A stretch of 64,000 nt of DNA from an uncultured Prochlorococcus sp. (GCA_902634515.1 CACPKH010000005.1:1-64000); one strand, 5' to 3'. Counted from the first letter of the stretch, positions 37,696 to 50,135 are shown. Numbers and translations are program-made. The notes: generated by a model from the letters alone, not told the origin.

Positions 37696-39438
37696 CTAAC
37701 TTATTTTTTCTACAGCTTGCTCTCTATCCCACAAGTTTTTATAAATCCCATTGATCTCTATTAAATCTTTGTGAGTCCCTTCTTGAACTAGTTTACCTTG
37801 ATCTAAAACCATGATTCTGTCACATGCAGCTGCAGCAGAGAGCTGATGACTAATCATCACAATTGTTCTTTTGGTTTGATTCTTGATTGATTTAAGTATT
37901 GATGCAGCTGTCTTATTGTCAACACTAGCTAAAGCATCGTCTAGGACAATAATTTTTGAACTTACTAATAACGCTCTCCCGAGAGCAGTCCGTTGGCGTT
38001 GACCACCACTTAATGTAATTCCACGCTCTCCAACGAGTGTATTGAAACCATCTGGGAATCCTTTAATATCATCAATCAATCTAGCTTGAATAGCTGAATC
38101 TTCTACTTGCTGGTCTGTTGCTAGTGGATCACCATATTTAATATTTTCTGAAAGAGTAGTTGTGAATAAATATCCTTCTTGAGGTACTAAAGCAATGTTC
38201 TTGCGAAGATCTTCTAGTCGAAGGTTAACAATATCAAAACCATCTAAGAAAAGTTGTTTTTTAGGAACATCAACCATTCTGCCAATTGCTCTTGCTAGGG
38301 TCGTTTTCCCGCAACCAACAGGTCCTACAATCGCAACTATTTCTCCTGGCTCAATAGAGAAACTAAGATTATTAAGAACTTTTCTAGTGCTATTTTCATA
38401 GGAAAAAGTTAACCCCTTTGCTTCTAATTTCCCAAGGATAGGTTTATTTGGTTTTGTACTTGTTGATGAGTTTATTACATTAGGCTGTTTATTAAGTAAT
38501 TGTTCTACACGTTCAAGACTTACTTGTCCTATTTGAAATGTATTTAAAGTAAATCCTAAAAGAGCTGTAGGGAAAACAAGTCTTTCAACATAAAGAATTA
38601 GTGCGATTAAACCTCCAATAGTAATAGAATCATTCTCTAGGAGGCCACTCCCAAGGGCTATTAATAAGAGTAATGATATAGAGGATATTCCTTGTAATAG
38701 AGGGAATAAAGTACTCGTGGTTCTTGCAAGACTGATTGCAGAGTCTTTATAGTTATCATTTAATTCAGCGAATGCTTTCTGTTCTGCATTCTCTTGACCA
38801 TATATTTTTATTGCGCTTATTCCTGAGAGGTCTTCTTGAATAAGTTCACTTAAACGTGAGAGCGCTTGTTGCTGCCTTTTTCTTTGGCGAACCATTCTCC
38901 CGCCAAACAATCCTACAGTTCCAAGCATCACTGGATATAGAGATATTGAGACAAGTGTTAGAACTGGATCTATGGCAACCATCGCAGGGATAGTTAACGA
39001 ATAAGCCAGTAATGTATTTGTAAGGCTAAGAATTGCAAAACCTAGTAATCGTCTTATGTTCTCTACATCACTTGTAGCCCTACTGATAACTTCCCCACTC
39101 CCGATTTCTTGAACCCATGCAGGATCTTGAATAAGCATATGATCAAACAATCGCTGCCTTAAATCAACTTCTACTTGACGACCTACTCCAAATACAAGCT
39201 GCCTTGAAATTAACCTAACTAAACCCATTGATGTTGCCAGAACAACTATCAAGCCTGATTGCTTTAAAACGTCTTTAAAGGTGAACCCTTCTTGCAATGA
39301 ATCAACTATTCGGCTTACTTCCATTGGTATAACTACGCTTAGAAGATTTACTACTACAAGACTTGCCGCTCCTATCGCCAAGGCTTTGCGATGAGGCCTT
39401 AAATATTTTTTAATTAGATCAAGTCTAAGAACAGCCAT
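37696..39438 (-). CDS. ABC transporter, fused permease/ATPase (MsbA/multidrug type)
   Basis: VGPVGCGKTTLARAI, LSGGQRQRTALGRALL, IIVLDDALASVD. Confidence 0.93.
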   Translation of the reverse strand: MAVLRLDLIKKYLRPHRKALAIGAASLVVVNLLSVVIPMEVSRIVDSLQEGFTFKDVLKQSGLIVVLATSMGLVRLISRQLVFGVGRQVEVDLRQRLFDHMLIQDPAWVQEIGSGEVISRATSDVENIRRLLGFAILSLTNTLLAYSLTIPAMVAIDPVLTLVSISLYPVMLGTVGLFGGRMVRQRKRQQQALSRLSELIQEDLSGISAIKIYGQENAEQKAFAELNDNYKDSAISLARTTSTLFPLLQGISSISLLLLIALGSGLLENDSITIGGLIALILYVERLVFPTALLGFTLNTFQIGQVSLERVEQLLNKQPNVINSSTSTKPNKPILGKLEAKGLTFSYENSTRKVLNNLSFSIEPGEIVAIVGPVGCGKTTLARAIGRMVDVPKKQLFLDGFDIVNLRLEDLRKNIALVPQEGYLFTTTLSENIKYGDPLATDQQVEDSAIQARLIDDIKGFPDGFNTLVGERGITLSGGQRQRTALGRALLVSSKIIVLDDALASVDNKTAASILKSIKNQTKRTIVMISHQLSAAAACDRIMVLDQGKLVQEGTHKDLIEINGIYKNLWDREQAVEKIS

Positions 39439-39465
39439 GACTCGTATACTCTGTGTTCAAACTTA

Positions 39466-39828
39466 ATGGTTGAAGCTTACAGTTGTGATTATTTTGATTT
39501 TTTTGATGAGTTTTTAAAGTTTATGCAAGATCAGAATCACCCTCTTTACTCAAATGATCGTGGAATAATTGATCGTTTACTAGCGAAGGAATTGCCATCC
39601 AGCTCAGACTTGATTGAATTGGCTCGACTTTTTATTAGATATCAGGAGTTTCCTGGAGCAAATGATATTAAAACAGATTTGTCTAAGCTTCTAAATTTTT
39701 GGGGTATCTCAAGAGAGGAATTGAATTCTAAGGTTCGAGAAATATGGGCAAATGGATATAGGCCAGGTGATCACAAAGATGAAGTTGTTGGTTCAGGCTT
39801 TGATACCACTGAAAATGAAAATACATAA
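39466..39828 (+). CDS. DUF3288-like protein
   Basis: DQNHPLYSNDRGIIDRLLAKELPSSSDLIELARLFIRYQEFPGANDIKTDL. Confidence 0.7.
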   Translation: MVEAYSCDYFDFFDEFLKFMQDQNHPLYSNDRGIIDRLLAKELPSSSDLIELARLFIRYQEFPGANDIKTDLSKLLNFWGISREELNSKVREIWANGYRPGDHKDEVVGSGFDTTENENT

Positions 39829-39902
39829 ATCACAAAAGTTTTTTAAATGAACTCGTCAGAAGACGATTTTTAAGGGATATTGGGAAAGTCCTCATCATCT
39901 GG

Positions 39903-39930
39903 CCCGGAGTGCGACGCACCCGGGTTTTTT
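39903..39930 (+). terminator. strong rho-independent terminator/attenuator-like hairpin
   Basis: CCCGG-A-GTGC-GAC-GCAC-CCGGG region followed by T6, ending 11 nt before the trpD ATG. Confidence 0.85.
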
Positions 39931-39940
39931 ACTAGATGCT

Positions 39941-40987
39941 ATGTCTAATTCTTTTTCTGCTTGGCCAAGAAGTCTTGAAAAGCTTCTAGAAGGTTCTGAC
40001 CTCAATAGCTTGGAGGCTCAATCACTTATGGAGGCTTGGTTGTCTGAAGACTTGGTTCCAGTTCAGACAGGAGCTTTTTTAGCAGCTTTAAGAGCAAAAG
40101 GTGTAACAGGATTAGAACTAGCCACTATGGCTAAGGTCCTAAGAAACGCATGTAAATTTCCTTTCTCAGTGCCTGAAATTGACTTGATAGATACTTGCGG
40201 TACCGGAGGAGATGGTGCTGATACATTCAACATCTCAACTGCAGTGGCTTTCGTAGCAGCCTCCTTAGGGGCAACTGTTGCAAAGCATGGAAATAGAAGT
40301 GCAAGCGGGAAAGTTGGATCTGCTGATGTACTTGAAAGCTTAGGTATCAAGTTAGATGCATCTCTTGAATTAGTACTTGAAGCATTAAATAAAGCAAATG
40401 TGACATTTTTATTTGCACCTGTTTGGCATTCTTCATTGATAAACTTGGCACCACTGAGAAAAAGTTTGGGAATTAGAACTGTATTTAATTTACTTGGACC
40501 ATTAGTTAATCCTTTTAGACCAAATACTCAAGTTCTAGGCGTTGCTCAGCCAACATTGTTAGATCCAATGGCTGAAGCTCTTCAAAATATAGGCTTAAAA
40601 AAAGCAGTAGTAGTTCATGGTTCAGGAGGCTTAGATGAAGCATCCCTTGAGGGGATCAACAAGGTTCGTTTTATTGAAAACAATCATATTGTTGCTTCAG
40701 AGATTGATATAACTGATCTAGGCCTTTCTAATGCTTCAAATAATGAACTTAAAGGAGGAGACCTTGAGAAAAATAAAGAAATTTTGATTTCAGTACTTAA
40801 AGGAAAAGGGTCAAAACCTCAACGTGAAGTTGTTGCTCTTAATACTGCTTTGGTTTTGTGGGCTTTTGGAATAGAAAACAACTTAAAGAAAGGAGTAGAA
40901 AAGGCCCTTTATTCTTTAGAAAATGAATATGCTTGGAACAAGTTACAAGAGTTAAAGCAAATTTTGGAACCAGGAATTATTGATTAA
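39941..40987 (+). CDS. trpD: anthranilate phosphoribosyltransferase
   Basis: [49 protein letters not shown]. Confidence 0.96.
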   Translation: MSNSFSAWPRSLEKLLEGSDLNSLEAQSLMEAWLSEDLVPVQTGAFLAALRAKGVTGLELATMAKVLRNACKFPFSVPEIDLIDTCGTGGDGADTFNISTAVAFVAASLGATVAKHGNRSASGKVGSADVLESLGIKLDASLELVLEALNKANVTFLFAPVWHSSLINLAPLRKSLGIRTVFNLLGPLVNPFRPNTQVLGVAQPTLLDPMAEALQNIGLKKAVVVHGSGGLDEASLEGINKVRFIENNHIVASEIDITDLGLSNASNNELKGGDLEKNKEILISVLKGKGSKPQREVVALNTALVLWAFGIENNLKKGVEKALYSLENEYAWNKLQELKQILEPGIID

Positions 40988-40999
40988 AAGAATTTTTTT

Positions 41000-42142
41000 A
41001 TGACTTCTTCACCAAATAATTTAGCAATCTTAGTTTTGTCTGACGGTACTTTCCTTCAGGGAAAATCTTTTGGATTAAGAGGAACTGTATATGGAGAGAT
41101 AGTTTTTAATACTGGAATTACTGGCTATCAAGAGGTAATGACTGATCCAAGTTATCATGGACAGTTGGTGATATTTACTTACCCAGAGTTAGGTAATACA
41201 GGAGTAAATCCTAATGATCAAGAAGCTGAAAAACCTTATCTAAAAGGTGTTATTGCAAGGAATATTACTCACAAACCAAGTAATTGGCGCTTGACAGAGA
41301 ATTTAAACAATTGGTTGGAAAAAGAGAAAGTTGTTGGCATTTATGATTTAGACACTAGAGCTCTTGTAAGACATCTCAGAGAGTTTGGAACAATGAATGC
41401 TGCCATCTGTTCTAATTCTAAATATACCCCTGATCAATTATTGGAGAATTTAAAAGATTTTCCATCTATGGAAGGTCTTAATTTGGCAAGTGAAGTGTCT
41501 ACATCCAAAGCATATAAATGGGATAAGACAACAGCAGTTGATTTTGATAAAAGGTTAAAACCTTTACCTTCAAAATGTTTAAAAGTAGCAGCTATTGACT
41601 TTGGTATTAAAAGGTCAATTTTGAATAGATTTGTATCTCATGGATGTGAAGTAGAAGTTTTTCCAGTAGATGTCAATTTTGAAGAACTCGAGGACTTATC
41701 TCCTGATGGAGTTTTTCTGTCCAATGGTCCAGGTGATCCTGCTGCTGTTGAACAAGGCATTACGTTGGCAAAACGACTTATTAGTGAAACAGAGATCCCT
41801 ATATTTGGAATATGCTTGGGCCATCAAATCCTTGGACTAGCTCTTGGAGGTAAAACTTTTAAACTTCCATATGGCCACCGTGGATTAAATCATCCATGTG
41901 GTAAGACCGGGCAAATCGAGATTACTAGTCAGAACCATGGATTTGCATTAGAAGCTTCATCTTTGAATCCAAAAATCGTTGAAATAACACATTTGAATTT
42001 GAATGACCAAACTGTTGCAGCTTTTAAAATGATCAATAGATCAGTTTTTGGAGTCCAGTATCATCCTGAAGCTAGTCCTGGCCCTCATGATGCAGATCAT
42101 CATTTTTCTCATTTTGTTGCACTAATGTCAGAACGACGTTGA
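41000..42142 (+). CDS. carA: carbamoyl-phosphate synthase small subunit
   Basis: [49 protein letters not shown]. Confidence 0.96.
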   Translation: MTSSPNNLAILVLSDGTFLQGKSFGLRGTVYGEIVFNTGITGYQEVMTDPSYHGQLVIFTYPELGNTGVNPNDQEAEKPYLKGVIARNITHKPSNWRLTENLNNWLEKEKVVGIYDLDTRALVRHLREFGTMNAAICSNSKYTPDQLLENLKDFPSMEGLNLASEVSTSKAYKWDKTTAVDFDKRLKPLPSKCLKVAAIDFGIKRSILNRFVSHGCEVEVFPVDVNFEELEDLSPDGVFLSNGPGDPAAVEQGITLAKRLISETEIPIFGICLGHQILGLALGGKTFKLPYGHRGLNHPCGKTGQIEITSQNHGFALEASSLNPKIVEITHLNLNDQTVAAFKMINRSVFGVQYHPEASPGPHDADHHFSHFVALMSERR

Positions 42143-42149
42143 AGAATGG

Positions 42150-42572
42150 TTGAGTTGCTTTTTGATAACTACACTTTCTTGGAGAAGTACAAGGAGGATT
42201 AAACCCATAAAAGATCTCCAGCGATTGACAGTCTCTCTGCGTGGAGGATTTGAACGACGAAAAGGTTGTTTGATTTTCTATTTCACCGGACAGCTTGATG
42301 CTTATTCAGAGAAGCAGTTTACAGATTTTGTGAATGATGTTTTTAGTGCAAACAAACTACCTATGGTAATTGACCTTACGAAGATTGATTTTATAGATTC
42401 GTCTGGTCTTGGTGCGATGGTGCACTCAGCAAAACAATTCAAGAAGTCAAAAAGGTCATTTGTAGTTGTAGGCAATCCAAGAGTCATTCAAACTATTAAG
42501 CTTGTTAGGCTCGAGGAGTTTCTGCATTTGGTGCCAGATTTGGATACTGCATTAAATAAACTCGCAGCTTGA
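42150..42572 (+). CDS. STAS-domain anti-sigma factor antagonist (true start probably internal)
   Basis: YFTGQLDAYSEKQF...VIDLTKIDFIDSSGLGAMVHSAKQ. Confidence 0.88.
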   Translation: MSCFLITTLSWRSTRRIKPIKDLQRLTVSLRGGFERRKGCLIFYFTGQLDAYSEKQFTDFVNDVFSANKLPMVIDLTKIDFIDSSGLGAMVHSAKQFKKSKRSFVVVGNPRVIQTIKLVRLEEFLHLVPDLDTALNKLAA

Positions 42573-42973
42573 CTGATTGGATTAGAAAATTATCTCCTTC
42601 TGGATGCCCTGAGGAATTAACTCCTTTGCAGTTGGCATGGTTAGGGGACGCTATATGGGAAGTCCATCAGAGATTACTTTTTTGCCAAAAGCCTGCTCGA
42701 TTGAAGGATATTCATAGTTCAGTAGTCTTAAAAGTAAAAGCAGAAGCTCAAGCGAATGCTCTTAATAAATTAGAGTTAATTTTGACAGATTTAGAAAAGC
42801 AGTTGGTTAAAAAAGGAAGGAATAAAGTCGGTAGAGGATCTCGTAAACTGGATGTAGCCACTTATGCAAAGGCAACTGGATTTGAGACACTAATTGGATG
42901 GCTGTTTTTAAAGAATCCTCAACGCCTTGCGCAAATATTGGATTTGTTAGAAACAGATTCTAATCAACAATGA
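42569..42973 (+). CDS. mrnC: Mini-ribonuclease III
   Basis: LTPLQLAWLGDAIWEVHQRLL... RGSRKLDVATYAKATGFETLIGWLFL. Confidence 0.88.
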   Translation: MTDWIRKLSPSGCPEELTPLQLAWLGDAIWEVHQRLLFCQKPARLKDIHSSVVLKVKAEAQANALNKLELILTDLEKQLVKKGRNKVGRGSRKLDVATYAKATGFETLIGWLFLKNPQRLAQILDLLETDSNQQ

Positions 42974-42982
42974 ATTAACAAA

Positions 42983-44233
42983 ATGAGACCAAGAGAACAC
43001 AATAAAAATGATTCTTCTCGCCCTTCATTATCGGGGAATAAAAGAAGAGGAAATAGGAATGATAGGAATGGATATAGTAGAAGAAATCAAGAAGATAGTT
43101 CTCTTCAGGGCAAGGCTTCTAAAGGAGGGCGAAGAGGCAAAGAATATGAATCTTCTTTAAAAGAATCTTCAATGGGAAGTAATAATCGTAGGAATTCCTC
43201 CAGGTCAAAACCCAGACCAGATTCTAGGGACTTAAAAAAGAGAACTAAAAACGAACTGCTGAGGGAATCGGATTCTTCATATTCCTTTAGAAGAAGTTAC
43301 GAAGACCCTAGTGATAGGAGGATTGAGCGATCTAGGAGAACTTCTTTTGAAAACTCTCCTAAAGAAAATTTATGGAAAGAGAATAGGGATAAATTACAAC
43401 AGCAGAAGAATCATTTTGAAAGCGATAGCCAAGTAAAAGATATTTTTTGGGGAAGGCATGCCACTCAGGCAATACTCGAATCAGGTAGACCTCTTCATCG
43501 CATTTGGTGCACGGCTGAATTAAGGAGCTCGCAACGATTCCTTCAACTTCTTAGAGATGCAAAGTCCGTAGGTGTTTTAGTTGAAGAGGTGTCTTGGGCA
43601 AGATTAGGCCATCTGACAAATGGAGGAGTGCATCAAGGTATTGCTCTGCAAACAGCAGCATCTGAAACGTTTGATTTGGAAACATTAATTGAGGGATGTC
43701 AATCATTAGATGAAAACCCTGTTTTGCTAGCCCTTGATGGTCTTACTGATCCTCATAATTTGGGAGCAATTGTTAGATCTGCAGAAGCATTAGGAGCTCA
43801 TGGGCTTATCCTCCCTCAAAGGAGGAGCGCCGGTTTAACTGGTTCAGTAGCAAAAGTTGCGGCAGGAGCACTAGAGCATTTGCCAGTAGCAAGAGTAGTT
43901 AATTTAAATAGGTCTTTAGAAGCATTAAAGAAAGTTGGCTATTTGGTTGTTGGCCTTGCAGAGGAAGGGAGTGAAACATTAAATGAATTTGATATGAAAG
44001 GACCCTTGGTGGTAGTCATAGGATCTGAAGGTAAAGGATTATCTCTTTTAACTAGAAGATATTGCGATCAACTAATTCGAATACCTCTTCGAGGTGTTAC
44101 ATCAAGTTTGAATGCCTCCGTAGCCACTTCGATTTTTCTCTACGAAGTTGCCAGAAAAAGTTGGATGAGTGGAATCTCAGGCAATGCTCCATCTCCAAAA
44201 TTAATTCGTGCAAAAGTATCTAAGAATAATTAG
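42983..44233 (+). CDS. rlmB: SpoU/TrmH-family RNA 2'-O-methyltransferase (RlmB-like) with long disordered basic N-terminus
   Basis: LALDGLTDPHNLGAIVRSAEALGAHGLILPQRRS, VVIGSEGKGLSLLTRRYCDQLIRIPLRGVTSSLNASVATSIFLYE. Confidence 0.92.
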   Translation: MRPREHNKNDSSRPSLSGNKRRGNRNDRNGYSRRNQEDSSLQGKASKGGRRGKEYESSLKESSMGSNNRRNSSRSKPRPDSRDLKKRTKNELLRESDSSYSFRRSYEDPSDRRIERSRRTSFENSPKENLWKENRDKLQQQKNHFESDSQVKDIFWGRHATQAILESGRPLHRIWCTAELRSSQRFLQLLRDAKSVGVLVEEVSWARLGHLTNGGVHQGIALQTAASETFDLETLIEGCQSLDENPVLLALDGLTDPHNLGAIVRSAEALGAHGLILPQRRSAGLTGSVAKVAAGALEHLPVARVVNLNRSLEALKKVGYLVVGLAEEGSETLNEFDMKGPLVVVIGSEGKGLSLLTRRYCDQLIRIPLRGVTSSLNASVATSIFLYEVARKSWMSGISGNAPSPKLIRAKVSKNN

Positions 44234-44360
44234 GTAGATAACAATCATTGAAATTCATGTAAAAAAGAATTGCTTCTTAGGTTAAAAAATTTGGTTTATT
44301 TTGCCCTGGAAAAATTTATTTTTTTCATTAAAATAAAAACTAGATTATTATTTTCTTCTT

Positions 44361-44591
44361 ATGAGTCCAGTTAGGCCATTACGAAATATTTGCAATATCA
44401 TTGGTTTGGCTTGGTGGGCCAGGATAGAAACACGTGACTCTGGAATTACATATTGGTTTGGACCTTTTTTAACTAAGAATAGCCTGCACAGCAGGCTTCC
44501 AATGTTTATCGAAGACTTAAATTTAGAAGGTTCTAAAGATATTGAGCACATGCTTTTACGTACCAGAAAAGCAGAGCCACTAACTATTTAA
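44361..44591 (+). CDS. DUF1816 protein
   Basis: WWARIETRDSGITYWFGPFLTKNSLHSRLPMFIEDLNLEGS. Confidence 0.7.
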   Translation: MSPVRPLRNICNIIGLAWWARIETRDSGITYWFGPFLTKNSLHSRLPMFIEDLNLEGSKDIEHMLLRTRKAEPLTI

Positions 44592-44642
44592 CTTTTTTGC
44601 GCACGCAACTGATAGCGTCATAAGAAATACCCTCACTAAATA

Positions 44643-46106
44643 ATGGCTATCGCCGAATGGCGTCAAAAACTGATTCAAGGTGAATTATCTTCTTTAGAAT
44701 TAGTTGATGAGCACATCTCAAGAATAAAAAAAATAGATCAAAAGCTTCATGCTTTTTTGCTTGTTAATGAGGAGAAGGCTAGAGCAACAGCAAAGAAAAT
44801 AGATGAAGCTAGAGCTTCTGGAGAATCACTTCCGTCTTTGGCGGGAATACCTATAGCTATAAAAGACAACCTTTGTACAAAAGGAATAAAAACCACTTGC
44901 TCTAGCAAGATGCTTGAGAATTTTGTGGCGCCTTATGAGTCAACCGTAACTAAAAGGCTTTGGGAAGCGGGCGGACTCCTTGTCGGAAAAACAAATCTAG
45001 ATGAATTCGCCATGGGAAGTTCTACGGAGACTTCAGCATTTGGGGCCACATTGAATCCGTGGAATATTAAGAGAGTCCCTGGTGGTAGTTCTGGAGGTAG
45101 CGCTGCAGCTGTTGCTGCTGGGTTATGTGTAGCTGCTTTAGGTTCGGATACTGGAGGTTCTATTAGACAACCTGCATCTTTTTGTGGTGTTGTTGGCATG
45201 AAGCCAACTTATGGCCGAGTTAGCAGATGGGGTTTAGTAGCATTTGCAAGTTCTTTAGATCAGGTGGGTCCCTTCACTTCATGCGTTTCTGATGCGGCAG
45301 AAATCCTTCAAGTAATAGCAGGTAAGGATCCTAAAGACTCAACATGTTTAGATTCTCCATTGCCTGATTTCTCTGAGTTGTTTACAAAGCCAATTCAAGG
45401 TTTGCGGATTGGGTTAATTAAAGAGTGCTTTCACCAGGAAGGTTTAAACAAAGAAGTAAAAGAATCTGTTTTAAACGCAGCAAAGAAATTGGAATCATTA
45501 GGAGCTGAAATAATTGAACTATCTTGCCCTCGATTCAATGATGGAATAGAAACTTACTATGTGATTGCCCCTTCAGAAGCTTCAGCTAATTTGGCTAGAT
45601 ATGATGGAGTTAAGTATGGTTTCCGGTATGAAGGCGAAGAAAGTCTGGCATCTATGACTGCTATAACTAGAGCGAAAGGGTTTGGAAATGAAGTTCAGCG
45701 AAGAATTTTAATAGGAACGTATGCTTTGTCAGCAGGATATTTTGATGCTTATTACAAAAAAGCTCAGAAAGTGAGGACACTTATTTCTCGAGATTTTAAA
45801 AATGCTTTTAAGAAAGTTGATTTACTTTTGACACCTACATCTCCTACTACTGCATTTCATTCAGGTGCTCATGATGATGATCCATTGGCAATGTATTTAT
45901 CAGATTTGTTGACAATTCCAGCCAATTTAGCAGGACTCCCAGCAATCTCTTTGCCTTGTGGGTTTGATCATTTAGGCCTTCCTATAGGACTGCAATTGAT
46001 TGGAAACGTTTTAGAAGAATCACGTTTGCTGCAAGTTGCTTATCACTATGAACAAGAGGCAAATGTAATGAATAAACATCCAGAAGGTGACTTTATCCGA
46101 AGTTAA
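44643..46106 (+). CDS. gatA: Asp-tRNA(Asn)/Glu-tRNA(Gln) amidotransferase subunit A
   Basis: [62 protein letters not shown]. Confidence 0.97.
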   Translation: MAIAEWRQKLIQGELSSLELVDEHISRIKKIDQKLHAFLLVNEEKARATAKKIDEARASGESLPSLAGIPIAIKDNLCTKGIKTTCSSKMLENFVAPYESTVTKRLWEAGGLLVGKTNLDEFAMGSSTETSAFGATLNPWNIKRVPGGSSGGSAAAVAAGLCVAALGSDTGGSIRQPASFCGVVGMKPTYGRVSRWGLVAFASSLDQVGPFTSCVSDAAEILQVIAGKDPKDSTCLDSPLPDFSELFTKPIQGLRIGLIKECFHQEGLNKEVKESVLNAAKKLESLGAEIIELSCPRFNDGIETYYVIAPSEASANLARYDGVKYGFRYEGEESLASMTAITRAKGFGNEVQRRILIGTYALSAGYFDAYYKKAQKVRTLISRDFKNAFKKVDLLLTPTSPTTAFHSGAHDDDPLAMYLSDLLTIPANLAGLPAISLPCGFDHLGLPIGLQLIGNVLEESRLLQVAYHYEQEANVMNKHPEGDFIRS

Positions 46107-46179
46107 CTTTTGTACACTATATGTTGTGTTTTCTTTTAGAAGACACGCTTTATCTTGTGTGATGCCATAGACTCTCCTT

Positions 46180-49100
46180 ATGGCTTTTGTCCCATTACAC
46201 AATCATAGTGATTACAGTCTTTTAGATGGTGCGAGCCAGCTAGAGCTTATGGTTGCTAGGGCTAAGGAGCTTGGTTTTCCAGCCTTAGCTTTGACTGATC
46301 ATGGTGTTATGTATGGAGCAATAGAACTTTTGAAATTGTGCAATGCGTCTGGGATAAAACCGATTATTGGAAATGAAATGTATGTCATCAATGGATCCAT
46401 AGATGATCCACAACCAAAGAAAGAGCGCAGATATCATTTGGTAATTTTGGCTAAGAATCAGAAGGGGTATAAAAATCTTGTCAAGTTAACTTCTGTAAGT
46501 CATTTAGAAGGAATGAGGGGAAGAGGAATTTTCTCAAGAGCTTGTATAGATAAAAACTTGCTTAGGGAGCATAGTGAGGGCTTGATTGTTTCCACAGCAT
46601 GTCTTGGAGGCGAAATTCCGCAAGCAATTCTTCGTGGGCGTCTCGATGTAGCTAGAGAAGTTGCTAGGTGGTATAAGGATATTTTTGAAGATGATTTTTA
46701 CTTAGAGATTCAAGATCATGGATCTATAGAAGATCGCATTGTCAATTCAGAAATTGTTCGTATTGCTAAGGAGTTAGAAATTAAACTAATAGCAACAAAT
46801 GATGCACACTATCTTACTAAGGATGATGTAGAAGCTCATGATGCATTGTTATGTGTTTTGACAGGTAAGTTGATAAGTGAAGAGAAAAGATTGAGATATA
46901 CGGGAACAGAATATTTGAAATCAGAAGAAGAAATGAAAAAACTATTTAATGATCACTTGCCTAAAGAAATAATTGAAGAAGCAATCTTAAATACATCAAA
47001 AGTCGCAGAGAAAGTTGAGGAATATAATATTTTAGGAACTTATAAGATGCCTGACTTCCCCGTTCCAGAAGGGAGTACCTCAATTGGTTATTTAAAAGAG
47101 GTTGCAAGAAAAGGTTTAATGGAAAGATTAGAAGTTAATAACGAAGATAAAATAGAAAGTCATTACATTGAAAGATTAAATCTAGAAATAGATATCATTA
47201 ATCAAATGGGTTTTCCTGCCTATTTTCTAGTTGTTTGGGATTATATTCGTTTTGCAAGACAAAATGGCATACCTGTTGGCCCAGGTAGGGGATCAGCAGC
47301 AGGCTCTTTAGTCGCATTCTCTTTAGGAATTACAAATATCGATCCAGTTTCAAATGGACTTTTGTTTGAGAGGTTCTTAAATCCTGAACGTAAATCTATG
47401 CCTGATATAGATACAGATTTCTGTATTGAGAGAAGAGGAGAGGTTATTGATTATGTCACTAAAAGATATGGTCAAGATAAAGTTGCGCAAATAATTACCT
47501 TTAACAGGATGACATCTAAGGCGGTTTTAAAAGATGTAGCAAGGGTGCTTGATATCCCTTATGGAGATGCCGATCGACTAGCAAAGTTAATACCTGTTGT
47601 TAGAGGTAAGCCAGCAAAGTTATCTAAAATGATAAGTAAAGATTCACCTAATACTGACTTTAGAGACAAATATCAAAAAGATCCATTGGTTAAAAGATGG
47701 ATTGATATGGCAATAAGAATTGAGGGTACAAATAAGACATTTGGTGTTCATGCTGCTGGTGTTGTTATAGCCTCTGAATCCTTAGATGATTTAGTTCCAC
47801 TTCAAAGAAATAATGATGGCCAAATTATTACTCAATATTTTATGGAAGATATTGAATCCTTAGGGTTATTGAAGATGGATTTTTTAGGTCTTAAGAATCT
47901 CACGATGATAGAGAAAACTATCAACCTTGTAGAAAAATCTATAGGTATGAAAGTTAATGTTGATAAGTTATCTATGAATGATGATAAAACATATGATCTT
48001 TTGTCTAGAGGAGATCTTGAAGGGATATTTCAGCTTGAATCAAGTGGAATGAGGCAAATAGTTAGAGATTTAAAACCATCTTCATTAGAAGATATCTCTT
48101 CCATTTTGGCTCTTTATAGGCCTGGGCCATTAGATGCGGGACTTATCCCAAAGTTTATTAATCGTAAACATGGACGTGAAAGAATTGACTTTCCACATTC
48201 TTCCTTAAGTTCAATTTTAGGAGAAACCTATGGCATTATGATTTATCAAGAACAGATAATGAAGATTGCTCAAGATCTTGCAGGCTATTCATTAGGTCAA
48301 GCGGATTTATTAAGGCGTGCAATGGGTAAGAAGAAAGTTTCTGAGATGCAAAAACATCGTAATTTGTTTTTAGAAGGTGCAAGTAAAAAAGGTGTTGACT
48401 CAAAAATTGCAAATGACTTGTTTGAGCAAATGGTGCTTTTTGCAGAATATTGTTTTAACAAGAGTCATTCAACAGCTTATGGAGCAGTTACCTATCAAAC
48501 TGCATATCTAAAAGCTCACTATCCAGTAGCTTATATGGCTGCATTGTTGACTGTAAATGCAGGATCTACGGACAAAATTCAACGTTATATAGCAAATTGC
48601 AATTCAATGGGAATTGAGGTGATTCCACCCAATGTAAATTCCTCAGGCATAGATTTTACTCCTAGTGATAACAAGATTCTATTTGGCTTATCTGCTGTTA
48701 GGAACCTTGGCGAGGGAGCAATTACTCAATTAATTAAATCTCGAGAGGAGGACGGAGCTTTTAGTTCTTTAGCAGAACTTTGTGATCGATTACCTGCGAA
48801 TGTTCTTAATAGAAGAGGACTTGAATCTTTGATTCATTGTGGAGCATTAGACATTTTTGAAAGGAATGCAAATAGAGCTCAATTAATAGCAGACCTTGAT
48901 TTAACTCTTGAATGGGCTGCTTCCCGTGCGCGAGACCGCATTAGTGGACAAGGAAATTTGTTTGATATTGGTAAAACAGATTCTTCAGGAATTGGCAACC
49001 AAAATAAAATTAGCTCTTTGCCTAAAGCTTCTCCAATAGATGACTATTCTCCAACAGAAAAACTTCGACTTGAAAAAGAATTATTAGGTTTTTATTTATC

Positions 49101-49698
49101 TGATCACCCGCTGAAACAGCTTGCTGAGCCTGCAAAACTTATTGCTCCTATTGATTTGGAAAATTTAGAGGCACAAAAAGATAAGTCAAAAGTAAGTGTA
49201 ATTGCAATGATTAATAATATCCGAGTAGTAACCACTCGTAAGGGAGATCGAATGGCTATTCTTCAAATTGAGGATTTGACTAGTTCTTGTGAAGCTGTTG
49301 TGTTCCCTAAATCATATGCAAGGTTGTCCGATCACTTGCTATCTGAATCTCGCCTTCTTTTTTGGGCGTCAGTAGATCGAAGAGATGATCGTGTTCAATT
49401 AATTGTGGAGGATTGTAGATTAATAGATGAAATGAGGTTTGTTTTGGTCGACTTATTGCCTGATCAAATAAATAGTATTGATCATCAATATCGCCTTAGA
49501 GAATGCTTATATAGTAACCGACCTGCTAGAGATGACTTTGGGGTAAAAGTTCCTGTTGTTGTTGTTATAAGGGATGGAGAAAGTGTTAAATATATTCGCT
49601 TAGGTCATCAGTTTTGTGTTAAGGACCCTTATCAAACAGTTGAATCATTGAGAAACATTTCCTTTAAAGCAAGTTGCAGTGACAGACTTGTTAGCTAA
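46180..49698 (+). CDS. dnaE: DNA polymerase III alpha subunit
   Basis: PHP start [56 protein letters not shown]; 1172 aa uninterrupted. Confidence 0.98.
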   Translation: MAFVPLHNHSDYSLLDGASQLELMVARAKELGFPALALTDHGVMYGAIELLKLCNASGIKPIIGNEMYVINGSIDDPQPKKERRYHLVILAKNQKGYKNLVKLTSVSHLEGMRGRGIFSRACIDKNLLREHSEGLIVSTACLGGEIPQAILRGRLDVAREVARWYKDIFEDDFYLEIQDHGSIEDRIVNSEIVRIAKELEIKLIATNDAHYLTKDDVEAHDALLCVLTGKLISEEKRLRYTGTEYLKSEEEMKKLFNDHLPKEIIEEAILNTSKVAEKVEEYNILGTYKMPDFPVPEGSTSIGYLKEVARKGLMERLEVNNEDKIESHYIERLNLEIDIINQMGFPAYFLVVWDYIRFARQNGIPVGPGRGSAAGSLVAFSLGITNIDPVSNGLLFERFLNPERKSMPDIDTDFCIERRGEVIDYVTKRYGQDKVAQIITFNRMTSKAVLKDVARVLDIPYGDADRLAKLIPVVRGKPAKLSKMISKDSPNTDFRDKYQKDPLVKRWIDMAIRIEGTNKTFGVHAAGVVIASESLDDLVPLQRNNDGQIITQYFMEDIESLGLLKMDFLGLKNLTMIEKTINLVEKSIGMKVNVDKLSMNDDKTYDLLSRGDLEGIFQLESSGMRQIVRDLKPSSLEDISSILALYRPGPLDAGLIPKFINRKHGRERIDFPHSSLSSILGETYGIMIYQEQIMKIAQDLAGYSLGQADLLRRAMGKKKVSEMQKHRNLFLEGASKKGVDSKIANDLFEQMVLFAEYCFNKSHSTAYGAVTYQTAYLKAHYPVAYMAALLTVNAGSTDKIQRYIANCNSMGIEVIPPNVNSSGIDFTPSDNKILFGLSAVRNLGEGAITQLIKSREEDGAFSSLAELCDRLPANVLNRRGLESLIHCGALDIFERNANRAQLIADLDLTLEWAASRARDRISGQGNLFDIGKTDSSGIGNQNKISSLPKASPIDDYSPTEKLRLEKELLGFYLSDHPLKQLAEPAKLIAPIDLENLEAQKDKSKVSVIAMINNIRVVTTRKGDRMAILQIEDLTSSCEAVVFPKSYARLSDHLLSESRLLFWASVDRRDDRVQLIVEDCRLIDEMRFVLVDLLPDQINSIDHQYRLRECLYSNRPARDDFGVKVPVVVVIRDGESVKYIRLGHQFCVKDPYQTVESLRNISFKASCSDRLVS

Positions 49699-50135
49699 GT
49701 CTTTTTAATATCTCTTGAAGGTGCTTTCGTTTTGAAAGCGTCACGCATCCTTTCAATATTTGGTCGAATATTTTCAAATCCCAGAATAGTCCCTGGATTG
49801 GTATCCCAACTTGCAGAAAGTATCCCATAACTTAATCCTATTAACCCAATTAAGAAGCATAATGCTGATATAGTAAGTGTTAATGCTGGTGCAACATCAG
49901 CTATGCCTTTTGTTATTAGTAAATAACTAATTACAAAAACACCCATTCCAGAAAAAGTTGGTAAACCGGTTGTAAAAACAACTCTTCTAACCATTCTATT
50001 GGCTACTTCTTTAGGAATATATGGATCTCGTTTTGACTTCTTGTTTTTCTTTGCAGGGATAACTGTAGCTTTTTTTATATCCTCATTTAAAAAAGAATTA
50101 TTCTGAGATTGTTTTTCTTTTTTATCTTCAGTCAT
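49695..50135 (-). CDS. PAM68/DUF3464-family protein
   Basis: [34 protein letters not shown]...[28 protein letters not shown]. Confidence 0.85.
   Translation of the reverse strand: MTEDKKEKQSQNNSFLNEDIKKATVIPAKKNKKSKRDPYIPKEVANRMVRRVVFTTGLPTFSGMGVFVISYLLITKGIADVAPALTLTISALCFLIGLIGLSYGILSASWDTNPGTILGFENIRPNIERMRDAFKTKAPSRDIKKT

Noticed and set aside
40063-40350. 95-aa minus-strand ORF
   Set aside because: Antisense inside trpD.
44933-45199. 88-aa minus-strand ORF
   Set aside because: Antisense inside gatA, opposite its Gly/Ser/Ala-rich signature.
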